Source: Sneathiella sp. HT1-7
Lineage (GTDB): Bacteria; Pseudomonadota; Alphaproteobacteria; Sneathiellales; Sneathiellaceae
Direction: 5' to 3'
Assembly (NCBI RefSeq): GCF_020731145.1
Contig: NZ_JAJFZN010000001.1
Location: 558,001-622,000, forward strand
DNA: 64,000 nt
This document shows, piece after piece, positions 1 to 8,331 of the stretch. Every line of letters starts with the position of its first letter. The first letter of the stretch is position 1. The position numbers were made by a program, and so were the translations under genes. The notes beneath the pieces are model-generated. The model was given only the letters and a program-made list of their open reading frames with translations. It was not told where the DNA came from and made no database searches.

Positions 1-33
1 TTTGAAAACAAAAAACATTGGTGAACCGGACTT

Positions 34-939
34 ATGGAAACTCTGATTGGCGACGGTGCCGTTACAAGCGATGACTTGATCAAGGATGGCTCTACAGAGG
101 GCTTTATGCAGGACGTGGTCGAGGCGAGCAAGGAGACTCTGGTCCTTGTTGATCTCTGGGCACCTTGGTGCGGCCCGTGCAAACAGCTTGGCCCAATGAT
201 TGAAAAGGTAGTCACCGACGCGAAAGGCACCGTTAAGCTCGTCAAGATTGATATTGACCAGCACCCGCAGATCGCCCAGAGCCTCCAGGTACAATCCATC
301 CCGGCGGTATTCGCCTTTAAAGATGGTCAGCCTGTAGACGGCTTCATGGGCGCGCTGCCGGAAAGCAAGATCAAGGAATTTGTGGAGAAGCATGCGGGTC
401 CAATTGGGCCGTCCCCAATCGACGAAGCATACGGCTCCGGCACGGAAGCATTAGAGGCAGGGGACACGGAAGTCGCACTCACCGCCTTCGCAAAAATACT
501 GGAACTGGACCCGGACCATGTTGATGCAAAAGCGCAGCTTGCCCGGGTATATGTCAAGCTCGGGGAACTTGACGCCGCCAAGAGCCTGATGGCTACACTT
601 CCGGAAGACGTCAAGCAAACCCCCGCCGTTACAGCCGCGCTCGCCGCTATCTCAATCGCTGAAAATGCGGCAGATGCCGGCGAACTGGAACCGCTCCGCC
701 AAAAGGTTGAGGAGAACCCCGATGACCTTGCAGCCCGACTTGAATACGGAATTGCGCTCGCGGGCAGTGCCGACTATGAAGCCGGCGGGGCAGAGTTTCT
801 GGAAATTATCCGCCGGGACCGGGACTGGAATGAGGCCGCAGGACGGCAGGAACTCCTCAAAATGCTGGAAGTGATGGGGCCGGCTGACCCGCTTACCAAA
901 AGCCTTCGTCGGCAACTGTCATCGATCCTATTCGCATGA
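34..939 (+). CDS. cnoX: Thioredoxin-TPR co-chaperone (CnoX/YbbN family)
   Basis: A 301-residue protein with an N-terminal thioredoxin fold (about residues 20-125) carrying the redox motif WCGPC at C46/C49, followed by a TPR-rich C-terminal half (about 130-295). Family members act in the cytoplasm as holdases that protect proteins from oxidative aggregation and hand them to GroEL or DnaK. Unlike the E. coli member, which has a damaged motif, both cysteines are present here, so real redox activity is possible. Its stop overlaps the next start (ATGA at 936-939), showing translational coupling with the Lon-N gene. The start at 34 is the first in-frame ATG; only 33 bases of upstream sequence are visible. 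Confidence 0.9.
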   Translation: METLIGDGAVTSDDLIKDGSTEGFMQDVVEASKETLVLVDLWAPWCGPCKQLGPMIEKVVTDAKGTVKLVKIDIDQHPQIAQSLQVQSIPAVFAFKDGQPVDGFMGALPESKIKEFVEKHAGPIGPSPIDEAYGSGTEALEAGDTEVALTAFAKILELDPDHVDAKAQLARVYVKLGELDAAKSLMATLPEDVKQTPAVTAALAAISIAENAADAGELEPLRQKVEENPDDLAARLEYGIALAGSADYEAGGAEFLEIIRRDRDWNEAAGRQELLKMLEVMGPADPLTKSLRRQLSSILFA

Positions 940-1595
940 CGGACACGGGCGCAAATACAGGACTGGAAGAACTTCCGACTGCCCTGCCGATCTTTCCATT
1001 GACCGGCGCCCTTCTGTTGACGAATGGACATTTACCGCTGAATATTTTCGAGCCGCGCTACCTTGCCATGGTGCAGGACGCTATGGCAACGCATCGCCTG
1101 ATCGGCATGATCCAGCCGCGCGACCCAGAAACCAACCATATGACTCCAGAGACCTACCAAATTGGCTGCGCCGGTAAGATCTGCGAATATGGCGAACTAC
1201 CGAATGGAATGCTACGCATTACACTGGAAGGCATTTGCAGATTCGAAGTTATTGAAGAACTCAATGTGGCCACGCCCTACCGACAAGTTAAAGCGGCGTA
1301 CCGCAAATTCATTCATGATATGGAACCGCTACAACAAAATTGCGTGGATCGCTTGGCCCTGCACGAAGCATTGCATCATTTTCTGGAATTTGAAGAAGAG
1401 GCTAGCGACTGGCAAACTCTCGACCATCTGGACGACGATAGCCTGGTAAATTCCCTTTCCATGATCTGCCCCTTTTCCCCTGTCGAAAAACAGGCTCTGC
1501 TTGAAGCTGTAGATATTTCAGCCAGATCAGATTTGTTGATCAGCCTGCTGCAAATGATGCTCCAACAGGTAGAAACACACCGCACCGTGCAATAA
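936..1595 (+). CDS. Lon N-terminal (LAN) domain protein
   Basis: A 219-residue protein made almost entirely of the substrate-binding N-terminal domain of Lon protease (about residues 15-210), with no ATPase or protease domain. Typical strands are visible, for example PIFPLTGALLLTNGHLPLNIFEPRY near residues 18-42 (quoted in part as PLNIFEPRYLAMV). Stand-alone LAN-domain proteins are common in proteobacteria; their exact role is unknown, although substrate binding in proteostasis is presumed. The four-base overlap with the upstream thioredoxin-TPR gene and the 21-base gap to the Trm112-like gene indicate one operon. The downstream leader contains the sequence AAAGAGACACCC ahead of the next start. 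Confidence 0.85.
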   Translation: MTDTGANTGLEELPTALPIFPLTGALLLTNGHLPLNIFEPRYLAMVQDAMATHRLIGMIQPRDPETNHMTPETYQIGCAGKICEYGELPNGMLRITLEGICRFEVIEELNVATPYRQVKAAYRKFIHDMEPLQQNCVDRLALHEALHHFLEFEEEASDWQTLDHLDDDSLVNSLSMICPFSPVEKQALLEAVDISARSDLLISLLQMMLQQVETHRTVQ

Positions 1596-1616
1596 CCTCT
1601 ACTTAAAGAGACACCC

Positions 1617-1817
1617 ATGTCCGACAACAAGACGTTAGCCGTTGATCCAAAACTTCTAGAGATCCTTGTCTGCCCCCTCACCAAGGGACCATTGATTTTT
1701 GATCGGGAGAATAATGAGCTAGTCAGTAAGAGTGCAAATCTCGCCTACCCGATACGAAACGGCATTCCCATCATGCTCGTGGATGAAGCACGCGAGATTG
1801 ACGAGACGACGGGCTAA
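1617..1817 (+). CDS. Trm112 family (UPF0434) small protein
   Basis: A 66-residue protein of the Trm112/YcaR family. The core [13 protein letters not shown] (from about residue 14) is followed by the characteristic [12 protein letters not shown] segment. Only the first cysteine (C19) of the usual CPxC site is present, and the second position is a threonine, a pattern I regard as common in alphaproteobacterial members, so zinc binding is doubtful. Eukaryotic and archaeal Trm112 activates methyltransferases; the bacterial role is not settled. The final stop overlaps the start of the DUF971 gene by one base, continuing the operon. Confidence 0.88.
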   Translation: MSDNKTLAVDPKLLEILVCPLTKGPLIFDRENNELVSKSANLAYPIRNGIPIMLVDEAREIDETTG

Positions 1818-2200
1818 TGAGCGGTGAAATTTATGACGAGGCAGGTCGCCCGAAACCGACCGAGGTCCGCCTGAAAAAAGCTGAGAAAACGTTGGCTGTT
1901 TCGTTCGAAGATGGCCATTCATTCCAATTCCCGGCAGAGCTTTTACGCGTGGAAAGCCCCTCCGCGGAGGTTCAGGGCCACGGGGCAAGCCAAAAACAGA
2001 CCGTTGCAGGACGGCGACATGTCGGGATTATGGGCCTGGAACCGGTTGGCAACTACGCGGTGCGCATCAGTTTCGATGACTTGCATGATACAGGCCTGTT
2101 TTCCTGGGCCTATCTTTATGAACTCGGCCTCAATCAGGAAACTATCTGGGAGGCATACCTCGACAATCTTGCGAAAGCCGGTCTTAGCCGGGATCCATAA
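1817..2200 (+). CDS. DUF971 (GBBH-like N-terminal domain) protein
   Basis: A 127-residue protein whose whole length matches the DUF971 / gamma-butyrobetaine hydroxylase-like N-terminal fold. The pattern RPTEVRLKKAEKTLAVSFEDG-type start (residues about 12-32), the FPAELLRVESPSAEVQGHG segment and the late GLFSWAYLYELG segment are characteristic. In eukaryotes this domain precedes a dioxygenase; stand-alone bacterial copies have been linked to iron-sulfur or metal metabolism, but no function can be read from this sequence. It is the last gene of the four-gene operon and converges with the ubiquinone hydroxylase gene seven bases away. Confidence 0.85.
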   Translation: MSGEIYDEAGRPKPTEVRLKKAEKTLAVSFEDGHSFQFPAELLRVESPSAEVQGHGASQKQTVAGRRHVGIMGLEPVGNYAVRISFDDLHDTGLFSWAYLYELGLNQETIWEAYLDNLAKAGLSRDP

Positions 2201-2207
2201 ACTGCGA

Positions 2208-3437
2208 CTATAGCGCCTCGCCCCGCAGCAGACGTGGCATTTTTCCGACCGTACCGCGCGCATGTTCCATGAACAACCCTTTGAGCTTGGGCATCCGGTT
2301 TACCGCAGCAAGCCCCACATCACGGGCTATCCGGATCGGCACAACATTATTTGTAAAGAGCCGGTTTAATCCATCAGTAATTGCCAGCAGGACAACACTG
2401 TCCAACCTGCGCCAGCGCTGATAGTCCTCCAGCACCGTGCCTCCCCCTATATCCTGCCCAAGCCGGGCCGCGTCGATAACCACTTCCGCAAGTGCCGCCA
2501 CATCCCTTAGGCCAAGGTTTAGTCCCTGCCCGGCAATCGGATGCATGCCATGCGCCGCATCCCCGATGAGCGCGAGCCGTAAATCGGCATATCGTTCCGC
2601 CTGATGCAGATTGAGAGGGTAGCCCCAGCGCGGACCAACCACTTTAAGATCACCCAGATAATCGCCGAAGCGTTTAGTCATCTCCCGGTGAAATTCAGGC
2701 TCCGGCAGCGCCATAATGACTTTCGCACGCTCCGTTTGTTCCGTCCAGACAAGAGAGGACCGGTTCCCCGTCATTGGCAAAATTGCAAAGGGTCCGGGCT
2801 TCAAAAACCGCTCCTGCGCTACACCGTGATGCGGTTTCTCGTGCGCGATGGTGCAGACAATACCCATTTGATCATAGGACCAGCCAACGGATTTAATTCC
2901 GGCCTGTTTCCTGATCGGTGAATTGCGGCCATCCGCAGCAACGATAAGACGCGCGGTTACCGCCTCACCTGAAACAAGATGCGCCGTAACACCTGAACAA
3001 TCTCGAACAATCTCGCTATATTCCGCAGGAGCCTTAATGGTAAGCGTGGGGATTTCCGCTGCCCGCGCATACAACGCTTGGCGAAGATGCCGGTTTTCCA
3101 CCATATGGCCAAAGGGCTCATCACCAAGTTGGCGATGATCGTAATGAAGGAAGAAATTTGAGGGGCCGTCTGTAATCCGAATATCCAGCATCGGCTCTGC
3201 TGCTTTAACGTGATCCCAGATACCGCAAGCACGGAAAAGATTTCGCGATGCATGAGCAATTGCCGAAACTCGACCATCGAATTCCGCATCCACAAGATGT
3301 GTCGGCTCCTCTCTCTCCAGAACCAATACGTCCAGCCCAGCAGACGCGACAGCAATAGCGAATGGCAGCCCGTTCAGGCCACCACCCACCACTAGCACAT
3401 CCACTTTATTTAATTTTCCCGTCATCATTTCCGCCAT
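2208..3437 (-). CDS. UbiH/UbiF/COQ6-type FAD monooxygenase
   Basis: A 409-residue flavoprotein monooxygenase of ubiquinone biosynthesis. The FAD-binding dinucleotide motif GGGLNG lies at residues 18-23, the DG motif at about 169-170, and the second FAD motif GDAAHGMHPIAGQGLNLG starts at about 292. These enzymes hydroxylate the aromatic ring of the quinone precursor using O2 and NAD(P)H. The regiospecificity (C1, C5 or C6) cannot be told from sequence, so no ubi letter is assigned. It diverges from the amidase gene with a 58-base spacer holding both promoters. The start at 3437 is chosen because it gives a normal family length; ATG codons at 3428 and 3425 are alternatives. Confidence 0.88.
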   Translation of the reverse strand: MAEMMTGKLNKVDVLVVGGGLNGLPFAIAVASAGLDVLVLEREEPTHLVDAEFDGRVSAIAHASRNLFRACGIWDHVKAAEPMLDIRITDGPSNFFLHYDHRQLGDEPFGHMVENRHLRQALYARAAEIPTLTIKAPAEYSEIVRDCSGVTAHLVSGEAVTARLIVAADGRNSPIRKQAGIKSVGWSYDQMGIVCTIAHEKPHHGVAQERFLKPGPFAILPMTGNRSSLVWTEQTERAKVIMALPEPEFHREMTKRFGDYLGDLKVVGPRWGYPLNLHQAERYADLRLALIGDAAHGMHPIAGQGLNLGLRDVAALAEVVIDAARLGQDIGGGTVLEDYQRWRRLDSVVLLAITDGLNRLFTNNVVPIRIARDVGLAAVNRMPKLKGLFMEHARGTVGKMPRLLRGEAL

Positions 3438-3459
3438 GTGAACAAATTCACCAGATTAC

Positions 3460-3487
3460 TTGCCACTAATTAAGATATATGTCTAAT
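3460..3487 (+). promoter_or_regulatory. Possible -35/-10 promoter giving a leaderless amidase mRNA
   Basis: TTGCCA at 3460-3465 and TCTAAT at 3482-3487 are separated by 16 bases. The amidase ATG is at 3496, so transcription from this element would begin at or within a few bases of the start codon. There is no Shine-Dalgarno sequence before that ATG. This is pattern matching only. Confidence 0.35.
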
Positions 3488-3495
3488 TTGCTGTC

Positions 3496-4863
3496 ATGGC
3501 AAAGCATTGGCACGAAATGACAGCCCTGGAACTTGGGCACCTTATAGGCGAAGGGACGATTGATCCAATCGAACTTGCGCAATATTTTTTCGAACGGATT
3601 AAAAAACTCGATCCGGAACATAAAATATATGTCCGCCTAACTGAAGAACGCGCTTTAAGCGAAGCAAAAGCCGCTGCAATCCGGGCGGCGATTGGAAGAC
3701 GGCTCAGCCCGCTGGATGGTGTGCCGATTTCTTGGAAAGACCTATTTGATACGGCAGGCGTCGAGACGGAAGCCGGTACGCGGCTTTATGAAGGGCGTAT
3801 ACCGGCGACGGACGCAGAATGCCTGACACGGGCAAGCCGCGCCGGGCTTGTCTGTCTTGGCAAAACGAATATGCCAGATATTGCCTTTTCTGGTATCGGC
3901 GTAAACCCGTGGACAGGAACCGGAGCTAATCCCTTTGATCGAGAAATTGATCGGGTTCCAGGCGGATCGTCGGCAGGTGCAGCTCTCTCCATTGCAGAAG
4001 GGCTGGCGCCGGCGGCTATCGGATCAGACACAGCTGGCTCCGTCCGGATCCCGGCGGCATGGTGCGGTGTCACTGGCCTCAAAACAACATATGGACAGAT
4101 TTCGCTGGAAGGAGCCGTCCCGCTCTCCTATTCTCAGGACACCATCGGCCCTCTCACCAAGGACATAGCCGATGCGAATATTCTCTACAGCATTCTTTCC
4201 GGCAGGCCAGCCGCCGACCTTTCTGGCTCTTCATTAGAAGGTGTACGGATCCTACGCGCGACAAGCCAGTTCGATGAACTGTCCGATCCCGCCATTACGG
4301 AACAGGTGAAAAAGGGCCTCTCCCTTTTAGCAGCCGCCGGCGCAATCGTGACAGAAGGGCCGGTACCGGCATTCGATGACGTTGTCGCATTAACGGCCAA
4401 GCATGGCAGCCCGGCTGCCATAGAGGCCTGCATGATGTATGGCGATCAAATTCGCGCCAATCGCGGCTGCATGTATGAACCGATTGAAGAACGAATCCTA
4501 GCTGCGGACAAACTCACAGCGGTCGACGCCGCCGCACTCTACCACGGGCTGGAAACATTAACCGCAGATTATATTGATCAAACCGCTGGCTATGATCTGG
4601 TGGTCGGCCCAACACAGCCCGAGCATCCTCCCGCGATAGCGCCGCTCCTTCAAAGTGTCGATGCTTACTTAAGAGCGACAATGATGTCGATCAGCCTCAC
4701 GCGTCTGGCAAATTTACTTCGGTTGTGCGCAACAACTCTCCCTTGCGGCCTTGAAAGCGGCTTTCCCGTCGGCCTGATGCTGATGGCGCCAGGTGATACC
4801 GAAGGAAAGCTGCTGCGTCTGTCCACCGCAGCGGAAGTTGCCCTCAGACCTCTAAATGCCTAA
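3496..4863 (+). CDS. Amidase signature family amidohydrolase
   Basis: A 455-residue amidase of the GatA/amidase-signature family. The Ser-cisSer-Lys triad is visible: K81 in SWKDLFD, S158 in PGGSSAG and the nucleophile S182 in GSDTAGSVRIPAA; the 24-residue spacing of the serines matches characterised members. It hydrolyses a carboxylic amide to acid and ammonia; the substrate is unknown. No gatB or gatC is adjacent, so a stand-alone amidase is more likely than the tRNA amidotransferase subunit. The nitrile hydratase genes, whose amide product an enzyme like this could use, lie more than 30 kb away, so a link is only speculative. The next gene is glnK. Confidence 0.85.
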   Translation: MAKHWHEMTALELGHLIGEGTIDPIELAQYFFERIKKLDPEHKIYVRLTEERALSEAKAAAIRAAIGRRLSPLDGVPISWKDLFDTAGVETEAGTRLYEGRIPATDAECLTRASRAGLVCLGKTNMPDIAFSGIGVNPWTGTGANPFDREIDRVPGGSSAGAALSIAEGLAPAAIGSDTAGSVRIPAAWCGVTGLKTTYGQISLEGAVPLSYSQDTIGPLTKDIADANILYSILSGRPAADLSGSSLEGVRILRATSQFDELSDPAITEQVKKGLSLLAAAGAIVTEGPVPAFDDVVALTAKHGSPAAIEACMMYGDQIRANRGCMYEPIEERILAADKLTAVDAAALYHGLETLTADYIDQTAGYDLVVGPTQPEHPPAIAPLLQSVDAYLRATMMSISLTRLANLLRLCATTLPCGLESGFPVGLMLMAPGDTEGKLLRLSTAAEVALRPLNA

Positions 4864-4877
4864 AAATTAGGCTTTTT
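4858..4877 (+). terminator. Short intrinsic terminator at the amidase stop codon
   Basis: GCCTAA (4858-4863) and TTAGGC (4867-4872) form a 6-bp stem with an AAA loop, followed directly by TTTTT. The stop codon TAA is inside the left arm. The stem is short, so strength is uncertain. Confidence 0.5.
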
Positions 4878-4967
4878 GTCATATTTGATTAAATTTTGTG
4901 CATTTTTATAGGCTATCGGCGCTCAATTTTTTGGCACCATATGCTTAATACATTGATAACACTATAA

Positions 4968-5405
<438 letters not shown>

Positions 5406-5412
5406 GAGATTA

Positions 5413-6741
5413 ATGATGCGTAATTTGAAATATATAAAAACTGCCGCCGCATCCTTTGCGGCATTCGCTCTTATTGGCGCGGCGCCCGCTTTTGCCGCAG
5501 TTGATAGCGAAACGGCCTATGTTCTCAACACATTCTCATTCCTTGTAAACGGCGCGCTCGTTATGTGGATGGCTGCTGGTTTTGCCATGCTCGAAAGCGG
5601 ACTTGTTCGTTCCAAGAATACGGCGACCATTTGCCTTAAGAATATCGCCCTTTACTCGGTTGCCGGACTGACCTTCTATCTCGTCGGCTATAACCTCATG
5701 TATATGGATGTGACCGGCTATATTGGAAGCTTCAGCCCATTCTGGGGCCCAGATGATACGGAAGCATTGTCCGGCACCTTCGCAGATGGCGGCTATTCCG
5801 CATCTTCCGATTGGTTCTTCCAGATGGTTTTTGTTGCAACGGCAGCTTCCATCGTATCAGGTACATTGGCTGAGCGGATCAAGCTCTGGTCATTCCTCGC
5901 CTTCGTCGTCCTGTTGACCGCTATTATCTATCCGATCCAGGGTTCTTGGGTATGGGGCGGCGGCTGGCTCGCAGAAATGGGCTTCTCCGACTATGCCGGC
6001 TCAACGCTTGTGCATTCCGTTGGTGGCTGGGCTGCATTGACTGGCGCGATCATCCTTGGTGCCCGTAAAGGCAAATATTCTGCCGAAGGCAAAGTTCACC
6101 CGATCCCCGGGGCAAACCTGCCGCTTGCAACACTTGGTACTTTCGTCCTGTGGCTTGGTTGGTTCGGCTTTAACGGTGGTTCCGTACTTGCGCTCGGATC
6201 TGCTGCCAGCGCCATCGAGATGGCAAATGTCTTCGCCAATACCAACATGGCGGCAGCCGGTGGTGTTCTCGCAGCCATGATCGTTACGCAGATCATGTAC
6301 AAGAAAGTCGACCTAACGCTGGCCTTGAACGGTGCGATCGGCGGTCTTGTATCAATCACTGCTGAACCTGCTGATCCAACAATCGGAATGGCCATTATCA
6401 TTGGCGCCATTGGTGGTGCAATTGTGGTCTTTGCGGTTCCACTGCTCGACAAGTTGAAAATCGACGATGTTGTCGGTGCCATCCCGGCCCATCTCTTCTG
6501 TGGTATCTGGGGTACGATTGCGGTTGTCATTTCCGATCCGGATGCGACACTCGTTACACAGCTGACCGGCATTGTCTCAATCGGTATCTTCGTACTTGTC
6601 CTTAGCAGCATCTTCTGGCTGATCCTGAAATATACGATGGGTATCCGGGCGAGCGAAGAGGACGAAGTCGAAGGCCTCGACAAGGCGGAACTTGGGCTTG
6701 AAGCCTATCCTGAATTTGGGCAAGGCTCACAATCCTTCTAA
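5413..6741 (+). CDS. amtB: Ammonium transporter AmtB
   Basis: A 442-residue Amt/MEP/Rh channel. Residues 1-28 form a signal peptide ending AFA, followed by about eleven membrane helices. The two pore histidines are seen in STLVHSVGGWAA and IPAHLFCGIWG, and the C-terminal tail GIRASEEDEVEGLD matches the GlnK-binding region. It conducts ammonium into the cell and is closed by unmodified GlnK. The start is placed at the ATG pair 5413/5416 behind TAGGAGA; a longer reading frame from 5359 would overlap glnK and hide the signal peptide. It is cotranscribed with glnK from the sigma-54-like site at 4987-5004. Confidence 0.95.
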   Translation: MMRNLKYIKTAAASFAAFALIGAAPAFAAVDSETAYVLNTFSFLVNGALVMWMAAGFAMLESGLVRSKNTATICLKNIALYSVAGLTFYLVGYNLMYMDVTGYIGSFSPFWGPDDTEALSGTFADGGYSASSDWFFQMVFVATAASIVSGTLAERIKLWSFLAFVVLLTAIIYPIQGSWVWGGGWLAEMGFSDYAGSTLVHSVGGWAALTGAIILGARKGKYSAEGKVHPIPGANLPLATLGTFVLWLGWFGFNGGSVLALGSAASAIEMANVFANTNMAAAGGVLAAMIVTQIMYKKVDLTLALNGAIGGLVSITAEPADPTIGMAIIIGAIGGAIVVFAVPLLDKLKIDDVVGAIPAHLFCGIWGTIAVVISDPDATLVTQLTGIVSIGIFVLVLSSIFWLILKYTMGIRASEEDEVEGLDKAELGLEAYPEFGQGSQSF

Positions 6742-6746
6742 ACGAC

Positions 6747-6769
6747 ACTGGGCGGCAATGCCGCCCAGT
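6747..6769 (+). terminator. Perfect 10-bp hairpin after amtB
   Basis: ACTGGGCGGC (6747-6756) and GCCGCCCAGT (6760-6769) pair completely around an AAT loop. No T-run follows, so this may be an mRNA 3'-end stabiliser or Rho-linked pause rather than an intrinsic terminator on its own. Confidence 0.55.
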
Positions 6770-6777
6770 ACTTACGC

Positions 6778-6825
6778 AAATGCCCAATTTTTAGTCCTGA
6801 ATATGGTTAAAAATTGGGCATTTTT
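6778..6825 (+). terminator. Strong intrinsic terminator after amtB
   Basis: A perfect 16-bp inverted repeat: left arm 6778-6793 beginning AAATGCCCAATTTTTA, right arm 6808-6823, loop of 14 bases. A run of T ends at 6825 and the left arm begins with A, so it could work on both strands. Together with the hairpin at 6747-6769 it should separate amtB from amt2 transcription. Confidence 0.75.
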
Positions 6826-6845
6826 CGTTTGTGGTTACTCAAGCT

Positions 6846-6872
6846 TTGCCCAAAAGCACCAAAAATGGGCAA
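6846..6872 (+). promoter_or_regulatory. Inverted repeat TTGCCCA/TGGGCAA upstream of the amt2 promoter
   Basis: TTGCCCA (6846-6852) and TGGGCAA (6866-6872) flank GCACCA, which resembles one half of an NtrC site (GCACCA...TGGTGC). It ends only 8 bases before the -24 element, closer than activator sites usually lie. An operator role is possible but unproven. Confidence 0.3.
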
Positions 6873-6880
6873 GATCAAAC

Positions 6881-6898
6881 TTGGCACGCTCCTTGATT
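6881..6898 (+). promoter_or_regulatory. Sigma-54-like promoter of the second ammonium transporter
   Basis: TTGGCACG at 6881-6888 and TTGA at 6893-6896 give GG-N10-GA, the same form as the site before glnK. The predicted start is near 6908, about 47 bases before the ATG at 6955, and a GGGAG Shine-Dalgarno lies in that leader. Confidence 0.62.
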
Positions 6899-6954
6899 AA
6901 CAAAGACTAATCCGCGCCCCAACGCGGCAAAAGAATATGAGGGAGCTAAGTTGA

Positions 6955-8184
6955 ATGTCTGAGGGAATTACAGGCACGGACGTCCTGTTCGTGCTAATAG
7001 GTGCTATTCTTGTTTTTGCCATGCATGCCGGTTTTGCTTTTTTAGAAGTTGGTACGGTCCGGCGAAAAAATCAGGTTAATGCCCTGGTTAAAATCATTAC
7101 CGATTTCGGCGTTTCAACAATCAGTTACTTCTTTGTCGGCTACGCAGTTGCCTATGGCGTTGATTTTCTGGTGGATGCCGCCGTTCTTTCCGGCGAGTCA
7201 GAAGCAGATGGATATGCCTTTTCCAGCAACGGATATGATCTGGTCAAATTTTTTTTCCTGCTGACATTTGCCGCTGCCATCCCGGCCATTATATCGGGCG
7301 GTATCGCTGAACGTGCGAAATTCTGGCCGCAGCTTATGGCCACCGCGATCCTGACCGCCTTGATATACCCCTTCTTGGAGGGGATCATCTGGAATGGCAA
7401 TTTTGGTATCCAGGGATATATCGAAGATATGTTCGGGGTGGGTTTTCACGATTTCGCCGGATCGATTGTCGTTCATGCTGTTGGCGGATGGATCGCCCTT
7501 GGCGCCGTTTTGCTACTTGGGGCCCGGCAAGGACGCTATACAAAAGATGGTCGCGTAAATGGTATCCCGCCATCAAATATCCCGTTTCTCGCCCTTGGCT
7601 CCTGGATCCTGTGCATCGGGTGGTTTGGCTTTAACGTCGTGAGCGCGCAAACAGTTGGCGGGATTTCCGGCCTCGTTGCCATGAACTCCCTCATGGCCAT
7701 GGTCGGCGGGATCGTCGCCGCGCTTTTCGCCGGACGCAATGACCCGGGATTTGTGCATAACGGTGCGCTTGCCGGCCTTGTCGCTGTCTGCGCCGGTTCG
7801 GATATCATGCATCCCATCGGGGCACTCCTGACAGGTGGGATCGCGGGTGGATTGTTCGTATTTGCCTTTACCTATTGTCAGAACAAGCTGAAAATTGATG
7901 ACGTGCTGGGCGTTTGGCCATTGCACGGACTCTGCGGGCTGTGGGGCGGCATCGCTGCCGGCATCTTCGGGCTGGAGGCACTTGGTGGTCTCGGCGGTGT
8001 CAGCTTTATGGCTCAACTTTTGGTCAGTCTTCTCGCGAGTAGTTACGCACTGTTCGCAGGCTTCCTCGTCTATGGCCTGCTAAAAAAGGTCAGCGGTATC
8101 CGATTATCGGAAGAGGATGAATTTATCGGCGCTGATCTCAGCATCCATAAAATCGGTGCCTATCCGGAACAAGACTTGAGCTGA
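6955..8184 (+). CDS. Second ammonium transporter (Amt family)
   Basis: A 409-residue Amt protein with about eleven membrane helices. The pore histidines are present in GSIVVHAVGGW and WPLHGLCGLWGG, and the C-terminal GIRLSEEDEFIGADLS tail is kept, so PII control is plausible. It differs from AmtB in lacking a cleavable signal peptide: the first helix begins at about residue 8. It has its own sigma-54-like promoter and GGGAG Shine-Dalgarno 8 bases before ATG 6955. No PII gene accompanies it. A tandem pair of amt genes suggests transporters with different affinity or a sensor-transporter split; sequence alone does not tell which. Confidence 0.9.
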   Translation: MSEGITGTDVLFVLIGAILVFAMHAGFAFLEVGTVRRKNQVNALVKIITDFGVSTISYFFVGYAVAYGVDFLVDAAVLSGESEADGYAFSSNGYDLVKFFFLLTFAAAIPAIISGGIAERAKFWPQLMATAILTALIYPFLEGIIWNGNFGIQGYIEDMFGVGFHDFAGSIVVHAVGGWIALGAVLLLGARQGRYTKDGRVNGIPPSNIPFLALGSWILCIGWFGFNVVSAQTVGGISGLVAMNSLMAMVGGIVAALFAGRNDPGFVHNGALAGLVAVCAGSDIMHPIGALLTGGIAGGLFVFAFTYCQNKLKIDDVLGVWPLHGLCGLWGGIAAGIFGLEALGGLGGVSFMAQLLVSLLASSYALFAGFLVYGLLKKVSGIRLSEEDEFIGADLSIHKIGAYPEQDLS

Positions 8185-8195
8185 TAGGCATCATG

Positions 8196-8253
8196 ACGCC
8201 CGAAAGGCGTGGTATAAAAGCAAGAAGTCGCGAATTATACCTCCTTTCGGCGT
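8196..8253 (+). terminator. Large imperfect inverted repeat after amt2
   Basis: Left arm 8196-8217 and right arm 8235-8253 pair over about 18 positions: GGTATAA with TTATACC, CGAAAGG with CCTTTCG, and ACG with CGT, interrupted by a small internal loop and one bulge. A smaller alternative hairpin ACGCC-CGAAA-GGCGT (8196-8210) competes with it. No T-run follows. Confidence 0.45.
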
Positions 8254-8331
8254 GTTGCCGCTTGTATACCCGGGGTGATTTAACTAAGTTCGGAGGCCGT
8301 TTATCCCCTTCGACATCGGTATCCTGGGTAT

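Noticed and set aside
3496-4863. Reading the amidase as GatA of the tRNA amidotransferase
   Set aside because: No gatB or gatC adjacent and sequence around the triad is that of a general amidase; kept as amidase.
6096-6683. 195-codon minus-strand open frame opposite amtB
   Set aside because: Ser/Thr/Pro-rich, no family resemblance, fully inside a clear gene; antisense shadow of the amtB codon pattern.
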